A stretch of 64,000 nt of DNA, taken from Micromonospora rhizosphaerae. GTDB lineage: Bacteria > Actinomycetota > Actinomycetes > Mycobacteriales > Micromonosporaceae. Under the pieces are notes generated by a model, which did no database searches, was not told the origin of the DNA, and worked only from the letters and a program-made list of their open reading frames with translations. The DNA is taken from NCBI RefSeq assembly GCF_900091465.1, contig NZ_FMHV01000002.1, positions 4,464,001-4,528,000 on the forward strand, read 5' to 3'. A program made the position numbers and the translations under genes. Shown here piece by piece: positions 9,311 to 19,309 of the stretch. Position 1 is the first letter of the stretch; every line of letters starts with the position of its first letter.

Positions 9311-11472
9311 TGGGCGTCTGGCGTGGGGGGCGGCGGACCGGCGAGGTCGGTCCGCCGGAACCGGACAGGCCGTGGCGCCGCCGCAACCGCCGACGGTGGC
9401 TGTTCGCCGCCATGGCGACCTTCATCCTGGCCAACGTGCTGGCCGTCGGGGCGTACGCGAATGCCCGGTTCACTCCCGACAGCCAGCGCAGGGGCCCGGA
9501 GAGCGCCTCGTCGGTGCCTGCGACCGTCCGTGCCGGCGGCACGGTCGTCGACCTGCGCAGCGGGCGGCTCGACACGCGGCAGATGCCGGCGAACACAATC
9601 GCGCTCACCTTCGACGACGGCCCTGATCCGGTGTGGACGCCCAAGGTCCTGGACACGCTGAGCCGGCACAAAGTGCCGGCCACGTTCTTCGTGCTCGGCT
9701 CCCAGGTGAGCCGGTACCCGGAGATCAGCCGACGAATGGTGCGCGAGGGCCACGAGCTGGGTATCCACACCTTCACCCACCCAGAGCTGACTAACGTGCC
9801 GTCGTGGCGGCGCCGGCTGGAGTATTCCCAGACCGAGGCGGTCATCGGGTACACCACCGGCGTCCGCGCGCCCCTGGCCCGGCTGCCGTACTCCAGCGGA
9901 GTAGACGCGGTGGACGACTCGGACTGGCCGATCATCCGGGACTCCGCCCGGTGGGGGTACGTCTCCGTCTTCGAAGACACCGACAGCCGGGACTGGGCCC
10001 GGCCGGGCACGGACGCCATCGTCCGCAACTCCACCCCTAAGGGCAACCAGGGAGCTATCGTTCTGCTTCACGACAGCGGCGGCGACCGCTCCCAGACGGT
10101 GGCCGCCCTGGACCGCTTCATCCCTGAGATGCAGGCCCGGGGCTACCGCTTCACCACGGTCTCCGACGGGCTCGGCTGGTCCGCCGCCGCCTCCGCCAGC
10201 ACCGGGGAGAAGATCCGCGGTGGACTGCTCGTCTGGGCGGTGCGGATCGCCGACGGCACGGTGCGCGGTCTCTGGCTGCTGCTGATCGTCGTTGGCCTGC
10301 TCACCCTGGCCCGCACCCTGCTGCTCTTCGGGTACGCCCTGCGACACGCCCGTCGCCGGCGGGCACCGAACTGGTCGTGGGGCGGCCGGATGAACGATCC
10401 GGTCACGGTGATCGTGCCCGCCCACAACGAACGGGAGACGATCGCCGGGACGGTGCGCAGCCTGGCCAGCGGGACCCATCCCGAGATCGAGGTGCTGGTC
10501 GTCGACGACGAGTCCGCCGACGGCACCGCCGAGGAGGTGGAGCTGCTCGGGCTGGCCAACGTCCGAGTAGCCCGAGTGCCGCGCGGCGGCAAGGCCGCCG
10601 CGCTCAATGCCGGCGTCGCCCTGGCCCGGCACGACCTGCTGGTCATGGTCGACGCGGACACCGTCGTCGAACCGGACGCGATCCACCGCCTGGTGCAGCC
10701 CTTCGCGGATCCCGGGATCGGCGCGGTCGCCGGCAACGTCAAGGTCGGCAACCGCCGCCGGCTGATCGGCCGGTGGCAGCACATCGAGTACGTCATCGGC
10801 TTCAGCCTCGACCGGCGGCTCTACGACTCGCTGCACTGCATGCCCACCGTCCCGGGTGCCCTCGGCGCTTTCCGCCGCGAGGCGGTGCACGCCGCCGGTG
10901 GCCTGAGCCGGGCCACCCTGGCCGAGGACACCGACCTCACCATGGGACTCCACCGCGCCGGCTGGCGGGTGGTGTACGAGGAGACGGCGGTGGCCCGGAC
11001 CGAGGCGCCGAGTACGCTGCCGCAGCTCTGGCGGCAGCGCTACCGATGGAGCTACGGCACCATGCAGGCGCTCTGGCGGCACCGGCGGGCGTTGATCGAG
11101 CGCGGTCCGTCCGGTCGGTTCGGCCGGCGGGGCCTACCGTTCATCGCCTTGTTCTCGGTGCTGCTGCCGCTGCTCGCGCCGGTGGTGGACATCTTCGCCG
11201 TCTACGGGCTGTTCTTCCTCGACCGGGTGGAGGCCGCCGTCGCCTGGCTCGCCGTCCTGACCATCCAGGTGATCACCGCGGTCCTCGCGTTCCGGCTCGA
11301 CCGGGAACCGCTGCGCCCGCTGTGGGCGCTGCCACTGCAGCAGTTCGTCTACCGGCAGGTGATGTACCTGGTCCTGGTCCACTCGGTGGTCACCGCGTTG
11401 AGCGGGGGCGCGTTGCGGTGGCAGAAGCTTCGCCGTACCGGGGAGGTGGCGGCCCAGCCGACGGTCACCTGA
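9310..11472 (+). CDS. Fused NodB polysaccharide deacetylase and processive family 2 glycosyltransferase
   Basis: This 720-residue membrane protein has two enzyme domains. After an N-terminal transmembrane helix, a NodB domain (about residues 95-285) shows TFDDGPD and the metal-binding HTFTHPEL. Following another membrane helix, a GT2 domain (about 360-595) shows VIVPAHNERE, the DAD motif in VMVDADT, AEDTDL and a QRYRW sequence, the last being the QxxRW motif of processive synthases such as PgaC, chitin and cellulose synthases. Further membrane helices close the protein. It likely polymerises a hexosamine-type chain and deacetylates it at the cell surface. The product is not known. A longer in-frame start inside the previous gene was rejected. 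Confidence 0.87.
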   Translation: MGVWRGGRRTGEVGPPEPDRPWRRRNRRRWLFAAMATFILANVLAVGAYANARFTPDSQRRGPESASSVPATVRAGGTVVDLRSGRLDTRQMPANTIALTFDDGPDPVWTPKVLDTLSRHKVPATFFVLGSQVSRYPEISRRMVREGHELGIHTFTHPELTNVPSWRRRLEYSQTEAVIGYTTGVRAPLARLPYSSGVDAVDDSDWPIIRDSARWGYVSVFEDTDSRDWARPGTDAIVRNSTPKGNQGAIVLLHDSGGDRSQTVAALDRFIPEMQARGYRFTTVSDGLGWSAAASASTGEKIRGGLLVWAVRIADGTVRGLWLLLIVVGLLTLARTLLLFGYALRHARRRRAPNWSWGGRMNDPVTVIVPAHNERETIAGTVRSLASGTHPEIEVLVVDDESADGTAEEVELLGLANVRVARVPRGGKAAALNAGVALARHDLLVMVDADTVVEPDAIHRLVQPFADPGIGAVAGNVKVGNRRRLIGRWQHIEYVIGFSLDRRLYDSLHCMPTVPGALGAFRREAVHAAGGLSRATLAEDTDLTMGLHRAGWRVVYEETAVARTEAPSTLPQLWRQRYRWSYGTMQALWRHRRALIERGPSGRFGRRGLPFIALFSVLLPLLAPVVDIFAVYGLFFLDRVEAAVAWLAVLTIQVITAVLAFRLDREPLRPLWALPLQQFVYRQVMYLVLVHSVVTALSGGALRWQKLRRTGEVAAQPTVT

Positions 11473-11495
11473 GCGGGGCGACGCTCAGGTGACCG
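11462..11495. terminator. Bidirectional terminator containing both stop codons
   Basis: A 14-bp stem (core GGTCACCTGAGCG paired with CGCTCAGGTGACC, loop GGGCGA) is shared by two convergent genes. The TGA stops of the glycosyltransferase fusion and of the GH6 gene both lie inside the stem. Confidence 0.7.
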
Positions 11496-12465
11496 GCGCC
11501 CGGGCGTCCCGGGCCGCCTGCCGGGCCGGCGCCGGCAGCCCGGGCGCGTCCGCGATCAGGGCACGGGCCTGCGCCGGGGAGAAGACGCCGGCGTCCGGCT
11601 CGCCCCGCCCGCACGGGCCGTCCGACTCGCCCGGACTCTTGATCCACAGCAGCGCGGCCACCCGCTCCAGCCCGGGATCGGTGGTGGGCGGCCGGCCCAG
11701 GGCCTGCGGGACGGCGTTGCACCACTGGTCGTCCGGCGGTGCCGGCAGCCCGTTGCGGGACGTGTCGATGACCATCTCCCGGCCGCCCACCAGGTCGGAC
11801 ACCGCCACGCCCCACCGTTGGCTGTCGACGATGGACTGCCGGTTGGAGACGTTGACCGAGAAGCCCTCCGCCCGGGCGACGCCCGCGTGGCGCAGCCGCT
11901 CGGCCGTCTGTCGCGGACCGCGCCAGCGGGAATGTCCGGCGTCGAGGTAGACGTACTGGCCGGCGCCGGCGAGCACGCGGACGGCGTCCGCGAGCATCCG
12001 AGCCCGGGCGTCGTCGAAGCAGTCCGCGGCGACCGCGTCCGGTTCGAGGATCACCGCCGCCCGGCTGTCGCCGAGCGCGTCGACCACCTGGTCGACGAAG
12101 CGGGCGTACGCGGCGGCGGTTCGGGCGCCGGCGTCCGGGCCGGCGCAGTCCCGGTTCGGGATGTGGTAAAGCACCACCAGCGGCAACGCGTCCCGAGCCC
12201 GGGCGGCGGCGAGCAGCCCGGCCAGACCGGGGAGTTCCTCGGGGCCGGTCAGCCAGCGCGCCTGCGGGGTGCCGGCGATCGGGTCCAGCCAGGCGGCGCC
12301 GTGGTCGCGCCGCCAGCCCGCGGCGGGACTGTCGGGGTCGACCAGCAGGGTCGCACCGCGGAACGGGTGGCGTAGCGGCACGTACGCCTCGTCACCGCCC
12401 CGACAACTGCCGAGCGTCGCGAGGAGCGCTGCGGCGAGGGCGCCGGAGAGCAGGGGCACGCGCAC
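11485..12465 (-). CDS. Glycoside hydrolase family 6 lipoprotein
   Basis: This 326-residue protein begins with a signal sequence ending in a lipobox-like LATLGSC, so it is probably a lipoprotein on the outer face of the membrane. The rest matches GH6 endoglucanase/cellobiohydrolase domains: VVLYHIPNRDCAG, the catalytic-acid region VILEPDAVAADC, YVYLDAGHSRW, and LLWIKSPGESDG near the end. GH6 enzymes hydrolyse beta-1,4-glucan with inversion. There is no carbohydrate-binding module. It is convergent with the synthase/deacetylase fusion, so a role in trimming a cell-surface glucan is possible but unproven. Confidence 0.85.
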   Translation of the reverse strand: MRVPLLSGALAAALLATLGSCRGGDEAYVPLRHPFRGATLLVDPDSPAAGWRRDHGAAWLDPIAGTPQARWLTGPEELPGLAGLLAAARARDALPLVVLYHIPNRDCAGPDAGARTAAAYARFVDQVVDALGDSRAAVILEPDAVAADCFDDARARMLADAVRVLAGAGQYVYLDAGHSRWRGPRQTAERLRHAGVARAEGFSVNVSNRQSIVDSQRWGVAVSDLVGGREMVIDTSRNGLPAPPDDQWCNAVPQALGRPPTTDPGLERVAALLWIKSPGESDGPCGRGEPDAGVFSPAQARALIADAPGLPAPARQAARDARAPVT

Positions 12466-12595
12466 CCGCCCAACCTATGCCCGCCCGCCGCCCCGCGCAG
12501 CGCCGTCGGTCACCGGCAACGCGGTATCCAGATCGGGCGGTGCTCACGGGCGCGACCGGCTCAGCCGGGCCGGTGCCGCCACGAGCGCGACCGAC

Positions 12596-13366
12596 TCAGG
12601 GGAGCTCGACCGGCAGCGGGACCGGGCGCTTGGCCACCCGGTTGTCGCCGGAGGACCGGCCGCGCAGGTGCCGGGCCAGCCAGGGCAGCAGGTGCCGCCG
12701 GGTCCAGGCAAGCTCGGCGCGGACCACCTCGTGCCGTGGCCGACGCACGGCCACCGGCAGCGGGTGCGACCAGGAGTCGTCGTAGCCGGGCAGGCCGGCG
12801 GTGTGCGCCAGGGCGGCCGCGATCCGCTCGTGGCCGGCGCTGTTGGCGTGCAGCCGGTCATCGCTCCACAGTCGCGGGTCGGAGGCGACCGGGTGAGCGC
12901 CCAGGTCGAGCAGGGTGGCGCCGGTCGACGCGGTGACCGCCCGCACCGCCGCGTTGAGCGCCACCATCCGGCCGCGCAGTGGTCGGGCCAGCGGCATCAC
13001 CGGCGTCGGGTCGGGCAGGGTGAAGGTCAGCACGGTGGCGCCCTGGCCCACCAGGGCCCGCTGCATCGCGCCGACGTCCTCGGCCACCCGGTCGGCGTCG
13101 AACGACGGCCGGAGCACGTCGTTCATCCCGGCCACCACGGTGGCGAGGTCGGGCGCCAGTTCCAGCGCGGCCGGCAGCTGCTCGGCCCGGATCCGGGCGG
13201 TGGTCCGACCGCGGATGGCGAGGTTCGCGTACTCGAGGCGGCCCTGCGTACGGGCCACCGCCAGGGCGAACCGGTCCGCCCAGCCCCGGTAGCCGCCGTC
13301 GCCGTCCGGGTCGTCGAGCCCCTCGGTGGTGCTGTCGCCGATCGCCACGTACCGCTGCCACATCAC
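12596..13366 (-). CDS. SGNH/GDSL-family hydrolase
   Basis: This 256-residue cytosolic protein carries the SGNH blocks: the nucleophile in YVAIGDSTTEG at the N-terminus, GMNDVLRP in block III and DRLHANSAGH (the Asp-x-x-His pair) in block V. The family includes lipases, esterases and acyl-carbohydrate esterases; the substrate cannot be told from sequence. A TACCCT -10 element lies 7 nt before the GTG at 13366, consistent with a leaderless transcript. An ATG three bases further in is the alternative. Confidence 0.85.
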   Translation of the reverse strand: MMWQRYVAIGDSTTEGLDDPDGDGGYRGWADRFALAVARTQGRLEYANLAIRGRTTARIRAEQLPAALELAPDLATVVAGMNDVLRPSFDADRVAEDVGAMQRALVGQGATVLTFTLPDPTPVMPLARPLRGRMVALNAAVRAVTASTGATLLDLGAHPVASDPRLWSDDRLHANSAGHERIAAALAHTAGLPGYDDSWSHPLPVAVRRPRHEVVRAELAWTRRHLLPWLARHLRGRSSGDNRVAKRPVPLPVELP

Positions 13367-13399
13367 ACCGGCGAGGGTATCCGGGCTTCTTCAGGCGGG

Positions 13400-14512
13400 T
13401 CAGAGCCAGCCGGAGCGGCGGAACAGCCGGTACAGGGTGAGCCCGGCCAGGGCCATCAGCAGCAGCGCCGCCGGGTAGCCGTACCGAAAGCTCAGCTCGG
13501 GCATGTAGGCGAAGTTCATGCCGTAGATGCCCGCCACGGCGGTCTGTGTGGCCGCAATGGCCGCCCACGCGGCGATCTTGCGCATGTCGTTGTTCTGGTC
13601 GACGGCGAGCTGCGCCAGCCGGGACTGCAGGATCGAGTTGAGCAGCTCGTCGTACGCGCCGATCCGGTCCACCGCCCGGGTCAGCCGCCCTTCCACGGCC
13701 ACGAACCAGCGGTGCAGCGCCGGCGGCGGTCCGCCGGCCGGCTGCTCGGTCAGCGTCCGCAGCGGGGTCTGCAACGGCAGCACCGCCCGCTTGAACTCCA
13801 CCACCTCCCGCTTGAGCTGATAGATGTGCTGGATGTCGGCGCTGCGGTCGCGGGCGAAGACACTCTCCTCGACGCGTTCCAGGTCCCGCTCCAGGTGCCC
13901 GGACACCTCCAGGTAGAGCTCCACCATCCGGGCGCAGACCGCGTACGCCACCGCCCACGGCCCCTCGGCCAGCACGCCGGGCCGGCGCTGGATGTCGTCC
14001 CGGACCGAGGCCAGCGCGCCGGCCGCCCCGTGTCGGACAGTGATCACGAAACGGTCGCCGAGGAAGACCATCACGTCGCCGGTGTCGATCACCTCGGAGG
14101 TGTCGGTCAGCTCGGTGTGCTCGACGTAGCTCGCGGTGCGCAGCACCAGCAGGGTGATCCCGCCCTGCTGCTGAAGAGTGGGGCGGTGCCCGTCGGCGAG
14201 GGCCTGCTCGACCCTCAACTCGTCCAACCCGAAGGTCCGGCCCACCGCCGCCATCACCGCCGGACCCGGGTCGTGCAGGCCCAGCCAGACGAAGGACCGC
14301 CGGTTGCGGCGGCTGCGAGCGTACGCGTCGGCGTAGTGTGGGCGACCCGGCTCGCGTCTACCGTTGACGTAGACCGCGCAGTCCACCACCGCGTCCGGGT
14401 TGGACGGTCGGGCGGCGGGTTCCGGCGTGGGGTCGACGAGTCGGCCCAGCAGGCGATCGAGCAGAGCGGAAAGCCGCGGACCCCGCCAGGTCCGAACCGC
14501 CGAGTGGTCCAC
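13400..14512 (-). CDS. corA: CorA-family divalent metal ion transporter
   Basis: This 370-residue protein has the long cytoplasmic N-terminal domain and the two C-terminal transmembrane helices of CorA. The first helix ends in the invariant GMN signature (GIYGMNFAYMPE, near residue 331), which forms the pore selectivity site. The family imports Mg2+, and some members move Co2+ or Zn2+. The start is a GTG at 14512 with a GGAGG site upstream. Confidence 0.9.
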   Translation of the reverse strand: MDHSAVRTWRGPRLSALLDRLLGRLVDPTPEPAARPSNPDAVVDCAVYVNGRREPGRPHYADAYARSRRNRRSFVWLGLHDPGPAVMAAVGRTFGLDELRVEQALADGHRPTLQQQGGITLLVLRTASYVEHTELTDTSEVIDTGDVMVFLGDRFVITVRHGAAGALASVRDDIQRRPGVLAEGPWAVAYAVCARMVELYLEVSGHLERDLERVEESVFARDRSADIQHIYQLKREVVEFKRAVLPLQTPLRTLTEQPAGGPPPALHRWFVAVEGRLTRAVDRIGAYDELLNSILQSRLAQLAVDQNNDMRKIAAWAAIAATQTAVAGIYGMNFAYMPELSFRYGYPAALLLMALAGLTLYRLFRRSGWL

Positions 14513-14585
14513 CGCGCACCTCCGCCCGCCGGGAACTGACGGCCTACCGTACGGCCGGCGGGCGCGGGCGTGCCGCCCGACCCGC

Positions 14586-15182
14586 TCAGCCGGCGGCGGT
14601 GGCGAAGACGACGATGTTGTCCGGGTAGTTGCCGGTGCGGGGATTGAACCGGCCGCCGCAGGTGATCAGCCGCAGCCGGGCCTCCGGGCCGCCGCCGTAC
14701 ACCCGCTCGGTGGGGAAGCGCTCCTTCGGGTACGCCCCGACGTCGTCCACGGTGAACCGGGCGACCCGGCCGTCCGCGCGGGTGACCCGGATGGTGTCGC
14801 CGGGTCGGAGCCGGCCGAGGTCGAAGAAGGCGGCCGGGCCGTCCTGTGTGTCGACGTGCCCGACCAGCACCGCATTGCCGGCCTCGCCGGGAGTGGGGCC
14901 GCGGCGGTACCAGCCGGCCAGCTCGGCCCGGTCCAGCGGCGGCACCTCGAGCGCGCCGTCGCTGTCGGTGGCGACCGGCACGATCTCCGCCCGGACGCCG
15001 ATCCTGGGGATGGTGATCCGCAGCGGTTGCGAGCGGGGGAGCAAGGGCCCCGGCGCACCGGACCGTTCGACGGTCGGGGTGGCCGAGGCCTCCGGCTGCG
15101 GTGGCCGGGTCGACGTGGTGCCCAGGCCGGCGGCGACCAGTCCGGCCCCGGTCGCACCGCTCAGGGTCACCGCGGCGACCAC
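14586..15182 (-). CDS. Class F sortase
   Basis: This membrane-anchored transpeptidase is about 198 residues long with the class F sortase domain. The catalytic His is in LVGHVDT, the Cys in RLITCGG and the Arg in FNPRTGN. The N-terminal hydrophobic stretch (AAVTLSGATGAGLVAAGLG) serves as anchor. No good ribosome site precedes the GTG at 15182. The frame stays open upstream with extra basic residues (KSRTAA), so the true start may be a little further up. The gene lies downstream of a secreted cell-wall-like protein, a pairing often seen for class F sortases; what it attaches is unknown. Confidence 0.85.
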   Translation of the reverse strand: MVAAVTLSGATGAGLVAAGLGTTSTRPPQPEASATPTVERSGAPGPLLPRSQPLRITIPRIGVRAEIVPVATDSDGALEVPPLDRAELAGWYRRGPTPGEAGNAVLVGHVDTQDGPAAFFDLGRLRPGDTIRVTRADGRVARFTVDDVGAYPKERFPTERVYGGGPEARLRLITCGGRFNPRTGNYPDNIVVFATAAG

Positions 15183-15323
15183 CGCCGCCGTCCGCGACTT
15201 TGCGGACCTGCCCTCGGGGTTGCACTGCTGCGACAGCTTCGCACCTCCGTCCGGGGTGGGCGAGGTGCCCGCACCGGTCGCGCCGGCGCGGGCACCCGCG
15301 CAGAGGGGTGGTGTGTCGACGCC

Positions 15324-15812
15324 TCAGGCGACGGCGGAGGCGCGGCGCCGACGGCGGACCAGCGCGTACGCCCCACCGGCCACGGCGCCGGCGGCGAGCG
15401 CGCCGCCCGCGACGAGCAACCCGGCGTCGCCGTCCTTGCCGCCGGCGCCGGCCTGGGCGCCGCCGATCGGCGTGACGGTGAACTGGGCGGTGCCGCCGGA
15501 GCTGCCGTCGCCGCAGGTCGTCGTGACCGTGTAGGTGCCCAGGGTGAATCCGGCGGTGAAGAGCTCGGCGCTCAACCCGCCGCCCGCCGCGGCGGTGGTG
15601 GACCGGACGTTCTGGTCCCGGTTCGGCCCGGTGACCCGGAAGATGGCGTCACCCGACTTCGGGTTGCAGGTCGTGGTGGTGAGGACGACCGTGCCGCCGA
15701 CCGGGGTGGTGGCTGGTGAGACGGTGGTGTCGGCGAGCGCGGCGGCCGGGAGCAGGAGTGTGCCGAGGCCCACGCCGACTGCTGCCGATCCGAGAACTTT
15801 CTGTGCCTTCAT
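15324..15812 (-). CDS. Secreted protein with C-terminal membrane anchor, neighbour of class F sortase
   Basis: This 162-residue protein starts at an ATG at 15812 with a GAGGG site. It has a signal peptide (VGLGTLLLPAAALA), an Ig-like beta-rich mature domain with three Cys residues, and a C-terminal transmembrane helix ending in RRRRR. That layout resembles a sortase substrate, but no LPxTG-type motif is visible before the helix; the segment there is GGKDGDAG. It may be a non-canonical substrate or simply a membrane-anchored partner. It lies upstream of the sortase on the same strand, about 140 bp away. Confidence 0.75.
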   Translation of the reverse strand: MKAQKVLGSAAVGVGLGTLLLPAAALADTTVSPATTPVGGTVVLTTTTCNPKSGDAIFRVTGPNRDQNVRSTTAAAGGGLSAELFTAGFTLGTYTVTTTCGDGSSGGTAQFTVTPIGGAQAGAGGKDGDAGLLVAGGALAAGAVAGGAYALVRRRRRASAVA

Positions 15813-16227
15813 ACGCGTCTTCCCTCACTTTTCGTCCGCAGACTGCGTGGGACGTCGTTCGGGTGGCCAACTCCGTGACTCGCACCGGTGTGGCCAACAC
15901 TAGGAGGGTTGGGGTGCCGATCCGGCGAAAATGAGAAATTTTCGTTGCCGTCCGGTGTTCCCCCTCGCGCAAGGGACCTGCGGACATGCCCGGCCACCGA
16001 CGCCGGTAACGCCTGGTACGTGGGCCGCGCCTGCGTCGCCTGTCCGGTTCCGGTTGCCGGCGGCCGTGGTGCCGCTCGCCGCCTGTCGGGCACCGCTCGC
16101 CGCACCGCACCGACCGCTCCCGGCGGCTGTGCCGTCGCTCAGGTTTCGGCCCCAATCAGCGAGAACTACAGTCGGCAGGAGCACCACCGGATAGATCGCC
16201 ACACATATCGCGGTGAGGAGCGAGCCG
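15813..16227. promoter_or_regulatory. 415-bp divergent upstream region with a small AT-rich palindrome
   Basis: The region separates the secreted-protein gene (minus) from malate synthase (plus) and holds no convincing gene. A 7-bp perfect inverted repeat, CGAAAAT-GAGAA-ATTTTCG, lies at 15926-15944 and stands out as AT-rich in GC-rich DNA. It could be an operator for either gene. No clear -35/-10 pair was identified. Confidence 0.4.
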
Positions 16228-17811
<1,584 letters not shown>

Positions 17812-17836
17812 CCGACGAGACCCGTGGAGGTGGCCG

Positions 17837-19309
17837 ATGAGCACAACCACGACGGACATCGACGCCCTCGCCGCCACCCTGCGGGCCGCCATCGGCGCCG
17901 ACCGGGTGATCAGCGACCGGCAGGAGTTGCGCACCTACGAGTGCGACGGGCTGGCCCAGTACAAGGTCGTCCCGGCGTTGGTGGCGCTCCCCGCCGACGC
18001 CACGCAGTGCGCCGCCGTGGTCTGTGCCTGCGTCGCCGCCGGTACGCCGTTCGTGGCCCGCGGCTCCGGCACCGGGCTCTCCGGCGGCGCGCTGCCGCAC
18101 GCCGACGGCGTCCTGATCGTCACCTCGCAGATGCGGGACATCGTCGAGGTCGCGCCGGAGGACGAACGGGCCGTGGTGCAGCCCGGCGTGATCAACCTGG
18201 CGATCAGCCGGGCCGCTACCCCGCACGGCTACTACTACGCGCCCGACCCGTCCAGCCAGCAGATCTGCTCCATCGGCGGGAACGTGGCGGAGAACTCCGG
18301 TGGCGCCCACTGCCTCAAGTACGGCTTCACCACCAACCACGTCACCGGCCTGGAGCTGGTCACCCCCGACGGCGATCTGGTACGCCTCGGCGGACGCGCC
18401 CCCGACGTCCCCGGCTACGACCTGCTCGGCGCGTTCGTCGGCTCGGAGGGCACCCTCGGCATCGCCACCGAGGTGACGGTACGGCTTACCCGGCTGCCCG
18501 AGTCGGTGCGGACGCTGCTGGCCGCCTTCGAGACCACCGACCAGGCGGGCGCGGCGACCTCGGCGATCATCGCGGCCGGCGTGGTGCCGGCCGCGGTGGA
18601 GATGATGGACGCGCTCGCGATCGAGGCCGCCGAGGCGGCCGTGCACTGTGGCTACCCGGCCGGCGCCGGGGCGGTCCTCATCGTCGAGCTGGACGGGCCG
18701 GAGCCGGAGGTGGCCGCCCAGTTCGACCAGGTGGAGCGGCTCTGCCGGGAAAACCTGGCGTTCGAGATCCGGATCGCCGCCGACGACGCCGAGCGGGCGC
18801 TGTTCTGGAAGGGCCGCAAGTCCGCCTTCGCCGCGGTCGGGCGGATCAGTCCCGACTACATCGTGCAGGACGGGGTGATCCCGCGGACGGCGCTGCCCGA
18901 GGTGCTGCGCCGCATCGGCGAGCTCTCCGCCGAACGTGGCATCCGGGTGGCCAACGTCTTCCACGCCGGCGACGGCAACCTGCACCCCCTTGTCCTCTTC
19001 GACGCCGCAGTCGAAGGGCAGACCGAACGCGCGGAGGAGGTCTCCGGCGCCATCCTCGACCTCTGCATCACCCACGGCGGCTCGATCACCGGCGAGCACG
19101 GCGTCGGCATGGACAAGGCGAAGTACATGCCCCGGATGTTCACCGACGACGACCTGGACACCATGCAGCTGTTGCGCTGCGCGTTCGACCCCGCCTCGCT
19201 GGCCAACCCCGGCAAGGTCTTCCCGACGCCCCGGCTCTGCGGCGAGGTGCCGGGCAGACGCAAGGGCGTCCACCCGGCGCAGGAAGCCGGCCTGGCGGAG
19301 GTGTTCTGA
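17837..19309 (+). CDS. glcD: Glycolate oxidase subunit GlcD (FAD-linked)
   Basis: This 490-residue flavoprotein oxidises glycolate to glyoxylate. The PCMH-type FAD domain shows ARGSGTGLSGGALPHADG, and the C-terminal FAD-oxidase domain shows NVFHAGDGNLHP and GEHGVGMDKAKYM. It is the catalytic subunit of the GlcDEF complex. Its stop overlaps the glcE start (TGATG), which suggests coupled synthesis. D-lactate dehydrogenases share this fold, but the glcDEF-aceB arrangement favours glycolate. Confidence 0.92.
   Translation: MSTTTTDIDALAATLRAAIGADRVISDRQELRTYECDGLAQYKVVPALVALPADATQCAAVVCACVAAGTPFVARGSGTGLSGGALPHADGVLIVTSQMRDIVEVAPEDERAVVQPGVINLAISRAATPHGYYYAPDPSSQQICSIGGNVAENSGGAHCLKYGFTTNHVTGLELVTPDGDLVRLGGRAPDVPGYDLLGAFVGSEGTLGIATEVTVRLTRLPESVRTLLAAFETTDQAGAATSAIIAAGVVPAAVEMMDALAIEAAEAAVHCGYPAGAGAVLIVELDGPEPEVAAQFDQVERLCRENLAFEIRIAADDAERALFWKGRKSAFAAVGRISPDYIVQDGVIPRTALPEVLRRIGELSAERGIRVANVFHAGDGNLHPLVLFDAAVEGQTERAEEVSGAILDLCITHGGSITGEHGVGMDKAKYMPRMFTDDDLDTMQLLRCAFDPASLANPGKVFPTPRLCGEVPGRRKGVHPAQEAGLAEVF

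Noticed and set aside
8827..11082. 751-codon minus-strand open frame opposite the NodB-GT2 fusion
   Set aside because: Low-complexity antisense composition and no domain; the plus-strand product has clear motifs.
12541..12600. Direct repeats of GCGCGACCG followed by CTCAG between GH6 and SGNH genes
   Set aside because: Only two imperfect copies about 40 bp apart in GC-rich DNA with no clear role; too weak to report as a site.
12269..14539. 756-codon plus-strand open frame opposite GH6, SGNH and CorA genes
   Set aside because: It spans three well-recognised minus-strand genes and shows no family motif.
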